Below, piece by piece: positions 1 to 5,453 of a stretch of 5,639 nucleotides of DNA. The position numbers and the translations under genes are program-made. The first letter of the stretch is position 1, and the number at the start of each line of letters is the position of its first letter. This stretch comes from CAYQUC01 sp964420605 (lineage in GTDB: Bacteria > Pseudomonadota > Gammaproteobacteria > UBA6429 > Thiohalophilaceae), in NCBI GenBank assembly GCA_964420605.1, contig CAYQUC010000157.1, forward strand, positions 1-5,639, given 5' to 3'. The notes under the pieces were generated by a model. That model did no database searches. It saw only the letters and a program-made list of their open reading frames with translations, and was not told the origin of the DNA.

Positions 1-313
1 GACCATTTTCCAGACGTTTATAATGGTTATAAACCGCGACAGATAAAACTTTCTTAGCCGCTTCCTGACCAATAACATATTCGTCAAGATTTGAATTAAT
101 TTGATGTGGTGTTGGCAAATCACCTGAACTGGAAGCCGAAGACTGTTCCTGAATTTCTTCACGGATAATGTCATTACACAATTCAACGCATTCATCACAA
201 ATAAATACAGATGGACCTGCAATAAGTTTACGCACTTCATGCTGACTTTTGCCGCAAAATGAGCAATAGAGGAGTTTACCATTATCGCCTGAAGTTGTTT
301 TATCGTCACTCAT
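1..313 (-). CDS. clpX: ClpX, ATP-dependent unfoldase subunit of ClpXP (N-terminal part only; 3' end beyond the window)
   Basis: ClpX is the hexameric AAA+ unfoldase that recognises tagged proteins and feeds them into the ClpP barrel in the cytoplasm. The first 104 codons are visible. They begin MSDDKTTSGDNGKLLYCSFCGK and carry the N-terminal zinc-binding domain with four cysteines, C17-x2-C20 and C39-x2-C42, which dimerises and binds adaptors and substrates. The segment LDEYVIGQEAAKKVLSVAVYNHYKRL then leads into the AAA+ module. The Walker A and B motifs lie outside the window. The ATG at 313 is the only sensible start, because an in-frame TGA lies five codons upstream (329-331) with no start codon between. 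The only SD-like run, GAGG at 327-330, is 13 nt away, so initiation looks weak or depends on coupling. It follows clpP by 134 bp on the same strand, the usual clpP-clpX order. The family assignment is certain. Confidence 0.97.
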   Translation of the reverse strand, partial: MSDDKTTSGDNGKLLYCSFCGKSQHEVRKLIAGPSVFICDECVELCNDIIREEIQEQSSASSSGDLPTPHQINSNLDEYVIGQEAAKKVLSVAVYNHYKRLENG

Positions 314-447
314 ATAATTACCATTGCCTCACACAATATTATGTGTTTCTTACTAATAACCATGCATCCTTTTGACCAAATATGCAAGTTTGTCTGATTC
401 TAATACAGTATAAAATGTAATATTAACTAGCTATTATGTGAACTAGT

Positions 448-1095
448 TCAATCATCATCTGATGCAACAATTCGAGAATTTAATACATCATCGATTAATT
501 TATAATCTTTAGATTCTTCAGCACTCATAAAGAAGTCACGTTCTGTATCAGTTTGAATAGTATCCAATGATTGCCCAGTATGCTTTGACATAATGGCATT
601 AAGTCTTTCACGTGCATATAAAATTTCTTTTGCGTGAATTTGAATATCGGTAGCTTGACCTTGAAAACCACCTAGAGGTTGATGAATCATCATACGGGAA
701 TGTGGTAAAGCATAACGCTTGCCCGCTGCGCCACCAGTCAATAATAATGCGCCCATACTCGCAGCTTGGCCAATACACATCGTACTCACATCCGGTTTAA
801 TAAATTGCATAGTATCGTAAATCGATAACCCTGCACTGACCGAACCACCGGGTGAATTAATATACAAATGAATGTCTTTGTCAGGATTCTCTGACTCAAG
901 AAATAATAACTGAGCAACAACTAAGTTGGCCATATGATCTTCAACTTGACCAACTAAAAAAATGACTCGTTCTTTTAATAATCTCGAGTAAATATCAAAC
1001 ATCCGTTCGCCACGAGCAGACTGTTCAACAACCATTGGTACTAACTGTGAAATCATATATTCATCCATTTCATTTATGTTTTTATTATCGGTCAA
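448..1095 (-). CDS. clpP: ClpP, ATP-dependent Clp protease proteolytic subunit
   Basis: ClpP is the serine peptidase that forms the double-heptamer chamber of ClpXP and ClpAP and degrades unfolded substrates. The 215-residue protein has the complete catalytic triad: Ser113 in GQAASMG, His138 in MIHQPLGG and Asp187 in DTERDFF. Each is offset by +2 from E. coli precursor numbering. The conserved block SRLLKERVIFLVGQVEDHMAN lies at about residues 37-57. The start is a TTG codon, chosen because an AAAGGA Shine-Dalgarno sits 9 nt upstream (1105-1110). The internal ATG at codon 10 (1066-1068) has no comparable site. The first residues resemble the short propeptide of E. coli ClpP, which is removed autocatalytically. 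The tail ends SDDD, slightly longer and more acidic than in E. coli. The gene lies between tig and clpX. Heat-shock control is usual for the family, but I found no correctly spaced sigma32 promoter here. Confidence 0.98.
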   Translation of the reverse strand: MTDNKNINEMDEYMISQLVPMVVEQSARGERMFDIYSRLLKERVIFLVGQVEDHMANLVVAQLLFLESENPDKDIHLYINSPGGSVSAGLSIYDTMQFIKPDVSTMCIGQAASMGALLLTGGAAGKRYALPHSRMMIHQPLGGFQGQATDIQIHAKEILYARERLNAIMSKHTGQSLDTIQTDTERDFFMSAEESKDYKLIDDVLNSRIVASDDD

Positions 1096-1104
1096 CGTAT
1101 TATA

Positions 1105-1110
1105 TCCTTT
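1105..1110 (-). promoter_or_regulatory. Ribosome binding site deciding the TTG start of clpP
   Basis: The minus strand reads AAAGGA followed by 9 nt and then TTG. This is the best Shine-Dalgarno match near the clpP 5' end and supports the non-ATG start over the ATG at codon 10. Confidence 0.75.
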
Positions 1111-1176
1111 AAGGTTATTTAACCCACTTTAGGGGGCTTTGACGTTGTTTAGCTTAAATTCAAGTATACAAGCAAC

Positions 1177-1248
1177 ATAACAAAAAGTATAAATTTGGCA
1201 TTTATACTCACTTTTTATAGGACTACTGTTCAAATCACTTTTTGTTAT
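1177..1248. repeat. 12-bp inverted repeat enclosing the tig-clpP hairpin
   Basis: ATAACAAAAAGT at 1177-1188 is the exact reverse complement of ACTTTTTGTTAT at 1237-1248, with 48 bp between. The left arm overlaps the arm and U-tract of the smaller hairpin at 1186-1208, so the two pairings exclude each other. A 9-bp direct repeat, TCACTTTTT, also occurs at 1208-1216 and 1235-1243. The pairing is read directly from the sequence; its function is unknown. Confidence 0.6.
1182..1208 (-). terminator. AT-rich hairpin with U-tract, possible tig terminator
   Basis: On the minus strand AGTATAAAT and ATTTATACT form a perfect 9-bp stem with a 5-base loop (GCCAA), followed by a run of T (1186-1182). The geometry is that of an intrinsic terminator about 150 bp after the tig stop codon, but the stem is almost all A:T and would be weak. 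It also overlaps a longer 12-bp inverted repeat and could instead be part of a switchable leader of clpP. Confidence 0.35.
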
Positions 1249-1357
1249 TCTAACGAGACTGATGCCCACCACTTGCTATAAACTTAAATATACTAAAAAG
1301 TAGCCGAGATTCATATACTTAATAAACTTTAGTTACGAACAATTAATAACCGTAGCG

Positions 1358-2674
1358 TTAAGCAGCTTCTTTCGATTTTGGTTGCATAACATCTTTAAAT
1401 GATTTTGTTGTTTCGGTAACATCAGCTGTATCTAAAACCCAATCAACTACTTTATCTTCCAATACCAATGATTCAACTTCGGCTAGACGGCTTTTATCAG
1501 AATAGTACCATTTTACAACCTCATCAGGATGATCATACGGTTCAGCAATTTTATTTACCGCATCTTTAACGGCATTACCATCAGCTTTTAAACTGTTTTT
1601 CTTCACTATTTCACTTAAAATTAAACCAAGTGCCACACGGCGTTGCGCTTGTTCTGTAAACATAGTTGGATCAAGCTTCATATCATTGGCATTCATGCCT
1701 TGTTGAGTCAGGTTTGATTGCATTTGTTGCACCAAAGCCTGCGCTTCAGTATCGACCAAGGCTTTAGGTAATTCTAGTTTATTTAATTCATAAATCTTAT
1801 CCATAACGTTATTTTTTACTTCGCTATGAATTTTTTTATCGAGTTCAAGTTGCATATTATCTTTAACATCAACTCGCATGGTGTCTAAATTTCCATCGGC
1901 AACACCCAATTTTTTAGCAAATTCAGCATCAACTGCTGGTAACTCCGATTGAGCAACTGAAACAACTTTAATTTTGAACTCAACCGCTTTATTTGCTAAA
2001 TCTTTTGCATGATAGTTTTCAGGAAAGGTCAAATTTAACACCTTATCATCACCTGCTTTCAAACCAATTAAACCATCTTCAAAGCCTGCAATCATTCGGT
2101 TAGAACCAATTTCTACTGGCATAGCTTGTCCAGTACCGCCATCAAATGCTTCACCGTCTATTGAACCCTCAAAATCAATCGTCACTTGATCCTTTGACTG
2201 CGCAGCCTGCTCGACGGTGGCCCAAGTATGATTTTGTTTTCTGATGGTCTCGATCATTTCATCAATATTTTCATCTGAAATATCAACCATCGTTTTTTCA
2301 ATTTTGACACCTTTCAATGACACCGGCGAGACTTCAGGATAAACCTCAAAAATAGCGGTGTACTCAACGCCCTCACCAGGCTTGTCATTATGTTCAGTTA
2401 TATTGGGATTACCTGCTGGACGCACTTTTTCTTTGCTTATTGCTTCATAGAAGCTGGATTGCACCAGATCAGCCACAACTTCATAGCGCACTTGAGAACC
2501 AAACTTTTTTTGAACAATGCCCATTGGCACTTTACCAGGACGAAAACCTTTAATTTTGGTTGTTCGACTAAGTTCTTTTAATTTATTGGAAACCGCATCG
2601 GTGATTTTATCTTCAGGTAATGAAACGGTGATTTTTCGTTCAAGACCGCTAGTGGCTTCTATTGAAACTTGCAT
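1358..2674 (-). CDS. tig: Trigger factor, ribosome-associated chaperone and peptidyl-prolyl isomerase
   Basis: Trigger factor docks at the ribosomal exit tunnel and shields nascent chains. It is 438 residues, close to the 432 of E. coli. The N-terminal ribosome-binding domain (about 1-115) has the docking signature G43-F-R-P-G-K-V-P50. An FKBP-type isomerase domain follows (about 160-240), with DFEGSIDGEAFDGG, then MIAGFEDGLIGLKAGD, then LTFPENYHAKDLANK. The remaining helical part forms the discontinuous chaperone body. The C-terminus is a short Lys/Glu/Ala tail. The ATG at 2674 has a strong AGGGGA Shine-Dalgarno (2680-2685) 5 nt upstream. The gene follows tRNA-Leu by 88 bp with no convincing terminator between them, so some tig mRNA may come from read-through of the tRNA-Leu promoter. 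clpP follows after 262 bp. No truncation or frameshift is seen. Confidence 0.98.
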   Translation of the reverse strand: MQVSIEATSGLERKITVSLPEDKITDAVSNKLKELSRTTKIKGFRPGKVPMGIVQKKFGSQVRYEVVADLVQSSFYEAISKEKVRPAGNPNITEHNDKPGEGVEYTAIFEVYPEVSPVSLKGVKIEKTMVDISDENIDEMIETIRKQNHTWATVEQAAQSKDQVTIDFEGSIDGEAFDGGTGQAMPVEIGSNRMIAGFEDGLIGLKAGDDKVLNLTFPENYHAKDLANKAVEFKIKVVSVAQSELPAVDAEFAKKLGVADGNLDTMRVDVKDNMQLELDKKIHSEVKNNVMDKIYELNKLELPKALVDTEAQALVQQMQSNLTQQGMNANDMKLDPTMFTEQAQRRVALGLILSEIVKKNSLKADGNAVKDAVNKIAEPYDHPDEVVKWYYSDKSRLAEVESLVLEDKVVDWVLDTADVTETTKSFKDVMQPKSKEAA

Positions 2675-2717
2675 GAATTTCCCCTAAAACGTATATAAAT
2701 CAACAACATGACAACAA

Positions 2718-2735
2718 TTTATTTGATTAAATAAA
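2718..2735. other. AT-only hairpin between tRNA-Leu and tig
   Basis: TTTATTT and AAATAAA form a perfect 7-bp stem with a 4-base loop. There is no G:C pair and no clean U-tract on the minus strand, so it is not a convincing terminator. It may be a weak processing or pausing structure in the leader of tig. Confidence 0.3.
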
Positions 2736-2762
2736 CTGATAGTCATCTTATTGGGAATTAAT

Positions 2763-2847
2763 TGGTGCGAAAGGAGAGACTCGAACTCTCACGCCTTGCG
2801 GCACTAGAACCTAAATCTAGCGTGTATACCAATTTCACCACTCTCGC
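2763..2847 (-). tRNA. tRNA-Leu, anticodon TAG (reads CUN codons)
   Basis: The gene is 85 nt including an encoded CCA (2763-2765). The acceptor stem starts GCGAGAG and pairs with CTTTCGC. The anticodon stem CTAGA/TCTAG encloses the loop TTTAGGT, giving anticodon TAG. A long variable arm (TGCCGCAAGGCGT) marks the class II form expected of tRNA-Leu, and the T-loop GTTCGAGTC is intact. It has its own promoter immediately upstream (2867-2895), and tig lies 88 bp downstream. Confidence 0.97.
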
Positions 2848-2866
2848 ATTGATTACAGAACGGAAC

Positions 2867-2895
2867 ATTATACAGTGTTGAACACATTGTATCTA
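2867..2895 (-). promoter_or_regulatory. Sigma70-type promoter for tRNA-Leu
   Basis: On the minus strand a perfect -10 hexamer TATAAT (2867-2872) lies 17 bp from a -35-like TAGATA (2890-2895), which matches TTGACA at four of six positions. Transcription would start near 2860, about a dozen bases before the mature 5' end of tRNA-Leu. The spacer contains a perfect palindrome, GTGTT-G-AACAC (2875-2885), and a small hairpin TAGAG-AAG-CTCTA (2894-2906) overlaps the -35 end. It is the best promoter in the window and may also drive tig. Confidence 0.65.
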
Positions 2896-2992
2896 GAGAA
2901 GCTCTAACGAAGCATCAAATTTATTTTAACTTATTTATTTTATGGACAATAATCCAATAAACCAACAACTCAAAAAATAGCATACTTAAATT

Positions 2993-3068
2993 TGGTGGGC
3001 CGTCACGGGTTCGAACCGTGGACCAAAAGATTAAGAGTCTTCTGCTCTACCAACTGAGCTAACGGCCC
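2993..3068 (-). tRNA. tRNA-Lys, anticodon CTT
   Basis: The gene is 76 nt including an encoded CCA (2993-2995). The acceptor arm GGGCCGT pairs with ACGGCCC, the D-arm reads AGCTCAGTTGGTAGAGC, and the T-arm carries GGTTCGAACC. The anticodon loop CTCTTAA gives CTT, which reads AAG, rather than the TTT of the common bacterial tRNA-Lys. No promoter is visible directly upstream, so it is probably co-transcribed with the CBS gene that ends 58 bp before it. A run of six T about 17 nt past its 3' end (2972-2977) may help release the transcript, but no strong stem precedes it. Confidence 0.97.
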
Positions 3069-3075
3069 ATTATTG

Positions 3076-3091
3076 GTGGTTAGTGAACCAC
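3076..3091. other. Hairpin just upstream of tRNA-Lys
   Basis: GTGGTT and AACCAC form a perfect 6-bp stem with a 4-base loop, only 7 bp before the mature tRNA-Lys 5' end. It may be a processing signal in the pre-tRNA leader. On the plus strand it is followed by six A residues, so it is not a plus-strand terminator. Confidence 0.4.
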
Positions 3092-3147
3092 AAAAAAGCC
3101 AACACTTTCAAGTCGCAAAATACAATTTATTTCATTGTAGCTTTTTT
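3092..3147 (-). terminator. Nested inverted repeats across the stop codon of the CBS gene, weak terminator-like
   Basis: On the minus strand TACAAT and ATTGTA (3139-3134 and 3126-3121) form a 6-bp stem around the TAA stop, followed by TTTT. Around it, AAAAAAGC (3147-3140) and GCTTTTTT (3099-3092) form an 8-bp outer pair ending in a T-run. The structure could attenuate transcription between the module and tRNA-Lys, or mark an RNase cleavage point. The stems are A:T-rich, so strong termination is doubtful. Confidence 0.3.
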
Positions 3148-3543
3148 CAATCCTTTAAGAACCATATCAGTGAAACTGACTATGCCAATAATTTTATCAT
3201 TCTCAACAACCGGTGCTCGCGACAAATCAAACTGTTGGAACATTCGAGCACAATATCGAATGTTCATTTCTGGTGAAACGGATAACACCGGTTTTGCCAT
3301 TATTTCATAAACATTAACCCGTTCAACTGGTCGATTTTCAGCCAATACTTTACGAGCAATATCAGAAATTAATAGTAAACCATATTCATCATTATCATGA
3401 CGTTTGTTCACCACCAGACATTTGGTTTCAATATGTTCCATGGTTGCCAATGCATCATGGATCGTCGTCATGCCATCAACAAAATCAAATTTTGTTTTCA
3501 TTACATCACGAACTTTGACCATGCTATTATCATTTTCCGTCAT
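3127..3543 (-). CDS. Small stand-alone protein with two CBS domains (Bateman module)
   Basis: The 138-residue cytosolic protein consists almost wholly of a CBS pair: CBS1 about residues 11-67 (VRDVMKTK ... GLLLISDIARKVL) and CBS2 about 79-132 (VYEIMAKPVLSVS ... IIGIVSFTDMVL). CBS pairs normally bind adenosyl ligands such as AMP or ATP and gate a partner. In CBS2 the ribose/phosphate motif G-x-x-S-x-x-D is intact (G120, S123, D126). In CBS1 the Ser/Thr position is Leu58 while Asp61 remains, so probably one site binds well. Its ATG overlaps the stop of the P-II-like gene as ATGA (4 bp), and a GGAG site (3551-3554) inside that gene lies 7 nt upstream, so the two are translationally coupled. It is the last gene of the module, 58 bp before tRNA-Lys. 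I infer that it regulates the DUF1538 transporter; the ligand is unknown. Confidence 0.93.
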   Translation of the reverse strand: MTENDNSMVKVRDVMKTKFDFVDGMTTIHDALATMEHIETKCLVVNKRHDNDEYGLLLISDIARKVLAENRPVERVNVYEIMAKPVLSVSPEMNIRYCARMFQQFDLSRAPVVENDKIIGIVSFTDMVLKGLKKATMK

Positions 3544-3890
3544 ATTTTATCTCCAACCATATCGGTTAACTGCTCGACTTGATGTGCAACGCCTATGGCA
3601 TCCTCAACATCAATTTGAAATGCGATGCCTGTTCCGGGCTTACTGTCAAATTCTCCAGCCTTTGCTATTTCTTCAATTATCATTCGTGACAAATGTTCTT
3701 CTACTAAAAATAAAATCATATCGCGTTGAGCTTCAACCGATAACCCAAAAAAAGTTTTGGTTTCTACTATACCTTCACCTCGAGCATGATTAATCACTGT
3801 AGCGCCGGTTGCTCCACGTTGCCGTGCAGCGTCCATTACTGCTTCTGTTTTATCATCTTCGGTTAAAGCAATGATTAATTTAAAGTGCAT
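3540..3890 (-). CDS. P-II-like signalling protein (GlnB/GlnK superfamily, divergent)
   Basis: The 116-residue soluble protein has the P-II ferredoxin-like pattern: beta1 MHFKLIIALT, helix 1 KTEAVMDAARQRGATG, beta2 ATVINHARGEG, a T-loop-like segment about 40-52, beta3 RDMILFLVEE, helix 2 HLSRMIIEEIAKAGEF, a Gly-rich B-loop analogue SKPGTGIAF (83-91), then a last strand QIDVEDAIGV. The Tyr of the classical uridylylation site in the T-loop and the canonical TGxxGDGK B-loop are missing. It is therefore not GlnB/GlnK proper but one of the P-II-like proteins encoded beside transporters. An AGGAG site (3897-3901) lies 6 nt before the ATG. It sits 42 bp after the second DUF1538 gene and overlaps the CBS gene by 4 bp. 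Binding a nucleotide and gating the adjacent transporter is inference from this context and from known P-II/transporter pairs. Confidence 0.88.
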   Translation of the reverse strand: MHFKLIIALTEDDKTEAVMDAARQRGATGATVINHARGEGIVETKTFFGLSVEAQRDMILFLVEEHLSRMIIEEIAKAGEFDSKPGTGIAFQIDVEDAIGVAHQVEQLTDMVGDKI

Positions 3891-3932
3891 TGCAAACTCC
3901 TGTTATTGTGAATGTTTATCTTAAAACGCTAT

Positions 3933-4697
3933 TTATTTTTTTTCCCATAAAAAAGAAAGTTGTGCATACGCTAGAACAGTAATAATTGGGAATAAACTCG
4001 CAAATGCAATTAATCCAAACCCATCCAATACCGCAGAACGCCCAGGAATGGTTGATGCAAGTCCTAATCCTAGTGCTGCAACTAAAGGAACAGTGACAGT
4101 GGACGTTGTGACCCCACCCGAATCGTAAGCTAGTCCAATAATCATTTTTGGTGCTATTAGGGTTTGCATAATTACCACGGCATAACCCGAAACAATAAAA
4201 TAATACAGAGGGTATCCCATCACTATTCGATAAGTACCCAAACTAACACCAACCGCAACACCAACTGCAACCGCTATTCTCAAGCCCCACGCGTGAATTG
4301 CACCGCCCGATACATCTTGTGCTTTAATTGCAACAGCCATTAACGAAGGCTCAGCTATTGTTGTCGAAAACCCAATCGTCGCGGCAAATAAATATACCCA
4401 TTTATAATCCGTCCAATGAAAAGTCTCTGGGATTGTAGCTAATTCACCATATATAAAACTGGGTGCAGTTAATTGTTGCGCCATTAACTCACCAAGTGGA
4501 AATAAACCATTTTCTAAACCCACCAGAAAAAACGTTAATCCGAATATGACGTAAACAAAACCAATAATAATCTGTTTAAAATTTGCCGGTTGTTTTCGAA
4601 TAACTAAAAACTGAAATCCAAAAATGACTGCGACAATTGGAAAGATATCGCCTAATGTTGAAATGAAAACGCTAAATAGTTGTTCAATATAATCCAT
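3933..4697 (-). CDS. DUF1538 family membrane protein, second of a pair (putative cation/H+ antiporter subunit)
   Basis: This 254-residue inner-membrane protein has about seven hydrophobic segments (near 15-34, 41-61, 101-120, 138-158, 163-185, 196-216, 224-248). Hallmarks shared with its neighbour are GLENGLFPLGE (60-70), GFSTTIAEP (109-117), YDSGGVTTSTVTVP (191-204) and LDGFG (224-228). The polar and acidic residues in the membrane motifs (E116, D192, S193, T197-T200) suit ion binding. From memory, a DUF1538 pair called UmpA/UmpB was reported as a two-component Na+(Li+,K+)/H+ antiporter; I cannot say which gene here matches which subunit. The ATG follows the upstream stop after a single base (TAA-G-ATG) with no clear Shine-Dalgarno, so translation is probably coupled, giving balanced amounts of both subunits. 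The protein ends WEKK in an A8 run next to the stop codon. Family membership is firm; the substrate is not. Confidence 0.93.
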   Translation of the reverse strand: MDYIEQLFSVFISTLGDIFPIVAVIFGFQFLVIRKQPANFKQIIIGFVYVIFGLTFFLVGLENGLFPLGELMAQQLTAPSFIYGELATIPETFHWTDYKWVYLFAATIGFSTTIAEPSLMAVAIKAQDVSGGAIHAWGLRIAVAVGVAVGVSLGTYRIVMGYPLYYFIVSGYAVVIMQTLIAPKMIIGLAYDSGGVTTSTVTVPLVAALGLGLASTIPGRSAVLDGFGLIAFASLFPIITVLAYAQLSFLWEKK

Positions 4698-4698
4698 C

Positions 4699-5433
4699 TT
4701 AAATTAACATGCCATATATCATGACAAAAATCATTGGCGTTAATGACGATAGCGCAATTAAACCAAAACCATCAAGCATGGGATTACGACCTTTAATACT
4801 TGACGCTAAACCTACACCCAATGCGGTAACCAGAGGCACCGTGATTGTTGACGTAGTCACTCCTCCAGAATCGTATGCGATCCCAATTATTTCGGCCGGT
4901 GCAAAATAGGTCATAATCACGACTACGATGTAGCCAATAATAATTAGCATCGGCAACGACCATGCTTTTAAGATTCTAAGCACACCAATCACTATCGCAA
5001 GACCCACAGAAAAAGCAATCGTTAATCGTAAACCAAGCGCATAACTGTCTAAAGATTGTTTGTCACTCGCAATAATATTGTCACTTGCAGCTATTTCAGC
5101 GGCTTTTCGACAAATAGCAATTAAAGCAGGTTCAGCAATCGTGGTCGAAAAGCCCAATAAAAAAGCAAAAGATAATAACCAAAATAAACTACCCTTTCGG
5201 GCAAAGGCATACGCTAGCTGTTCACCAATCGGGAACAACCCCATGTTTAAACCTTTAATAAATAATGATAAGCCAATTAAAACAAACGCAAAACCGGTGA
5301 TCAGTTGCGGTAAATTGGGTATTGATTGTTTAAGAATAAATATTTGAAAAAATAGGATCACTGCGATGACAGGTAATAAATCACGCGAACTTTCCAATAG
5401 GGGTTGTAAAATGTGACGTTTGAAAAAAAGCAC
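4699..5433 (-). CDS. DUF1538 family membrane protein, first of a pair (putative cation/H+ antiporter subunit)
   Basis: The 244-residue polytopic protein has about seven membrane segments (near 19-36, 43-61, 83-104, 132-153, 159-178, 190-210, 222-243). It carries the motifs GLNMGLFPIGE (61-71), GFSTTIAEP (94-102), YDSGGVTTSTITVP (187-200) and MLDGFG (219-224), nearly identical to those of the next gene. The two probably arose by duplication and work as a heteromer. A polar loop (AASDNIIASDKQSLDS, about 115-130) is absent from its partner. I chose the GTG at 5433 because an AAGGA site (5439-5443) lies 5 nt upstream. The frame stays open to 5529, but that extension runs through tRNA-His and its first codon is the GTG anticodon itself, so a longer start is an artefact. 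It is the first gene of the module, 53 bp after tRNA-His, with no promoter seen between. Cation/H+ exchange is inferred from a remembered report on the family. Confidence 0.92.
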   Translation of the reverse strand: MLFFKRHILQPLLESSRDLLPVIAVILFFQIFILKQSIPNLPQLITGFAFVLIGLSLFIKGLNMGLFPIGEQLAYAFARKGSLFWLLSFAFLLGFSTTIAEPALIAICRKAAEIAASDNIIASDKQSLDSYALGLRLTIAFSVGLAIVIGVLRILKAWSLPMLIIIGYIVVVIMTYFAPAEIIGIAYDSGGVTTSTITVPLVTALGVGLASSIKGRNPMLDGFGLIALSSLTPMIFVMIYGMLI

Positions 5434-5438
5434 AAGCT

Positions 5439-5443
5439 TCCTT
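5439..5443 (-). promoter_or_regulatory. Ribosome binding site deciding the GTG start of the first DUF1538 gene
   Basis: The minus strand reads AAGGA, 5 nt, then GTG at 5433. No ATG is available upstream of the first membrane segment, so this site fixes the likely start and gives a protein of normal length beginning with a short basic, helical lead (LFFKRHILQ). Confidence 0.7.
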
Positions 5444-5453
5444 AACTTAAAGT

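Noticed and set aside
331..346. ACACA-N6-TGTGT dyad upstream of clpX, considered as a CRP-type site
   Set aside because: The half-sites face the wrong way for CRP (TGTGA-N6-TCACA), and no promoter is nearby.
1099..1104. Perfect TATAAT on the minus strand just before clpP
   Set aside because: It ends 3 nt before the TTG start, so transcription would begin at or inside the start codon, and the hexamer at -35 spacing (GTGGGT) does not match.
1125..1170. Sigma32-like elements before clpP (CTTGAA and a CCCCC run)
   Set aside because: About 21 bp separate the two elements, longer than a sigma32 promoter allows, and the -10 lacks the CCCCAT core.
2390..3793. Plus-strand open frames opposite tig, the CBS gene and the P-II-like gene
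   Set aside because: They lie antisense to clear conserved genes, show no recognisable domains or ribosome sites, and two overlap each other in different frames.
3936..3943. A8 run at the 3' end of the second DUF1538 gene as a phase-variation tract
   Set aside because: It lies at the last codons next to the stop, so slippage would change only the tail, and runs of this length are common in AT-rich DNA.
4709..5347. Plus-strand open frames opposite the first DUF1538 gene
   Set aside because: Their translations are low-complexity antisense shadows of a conserved membrane protein.
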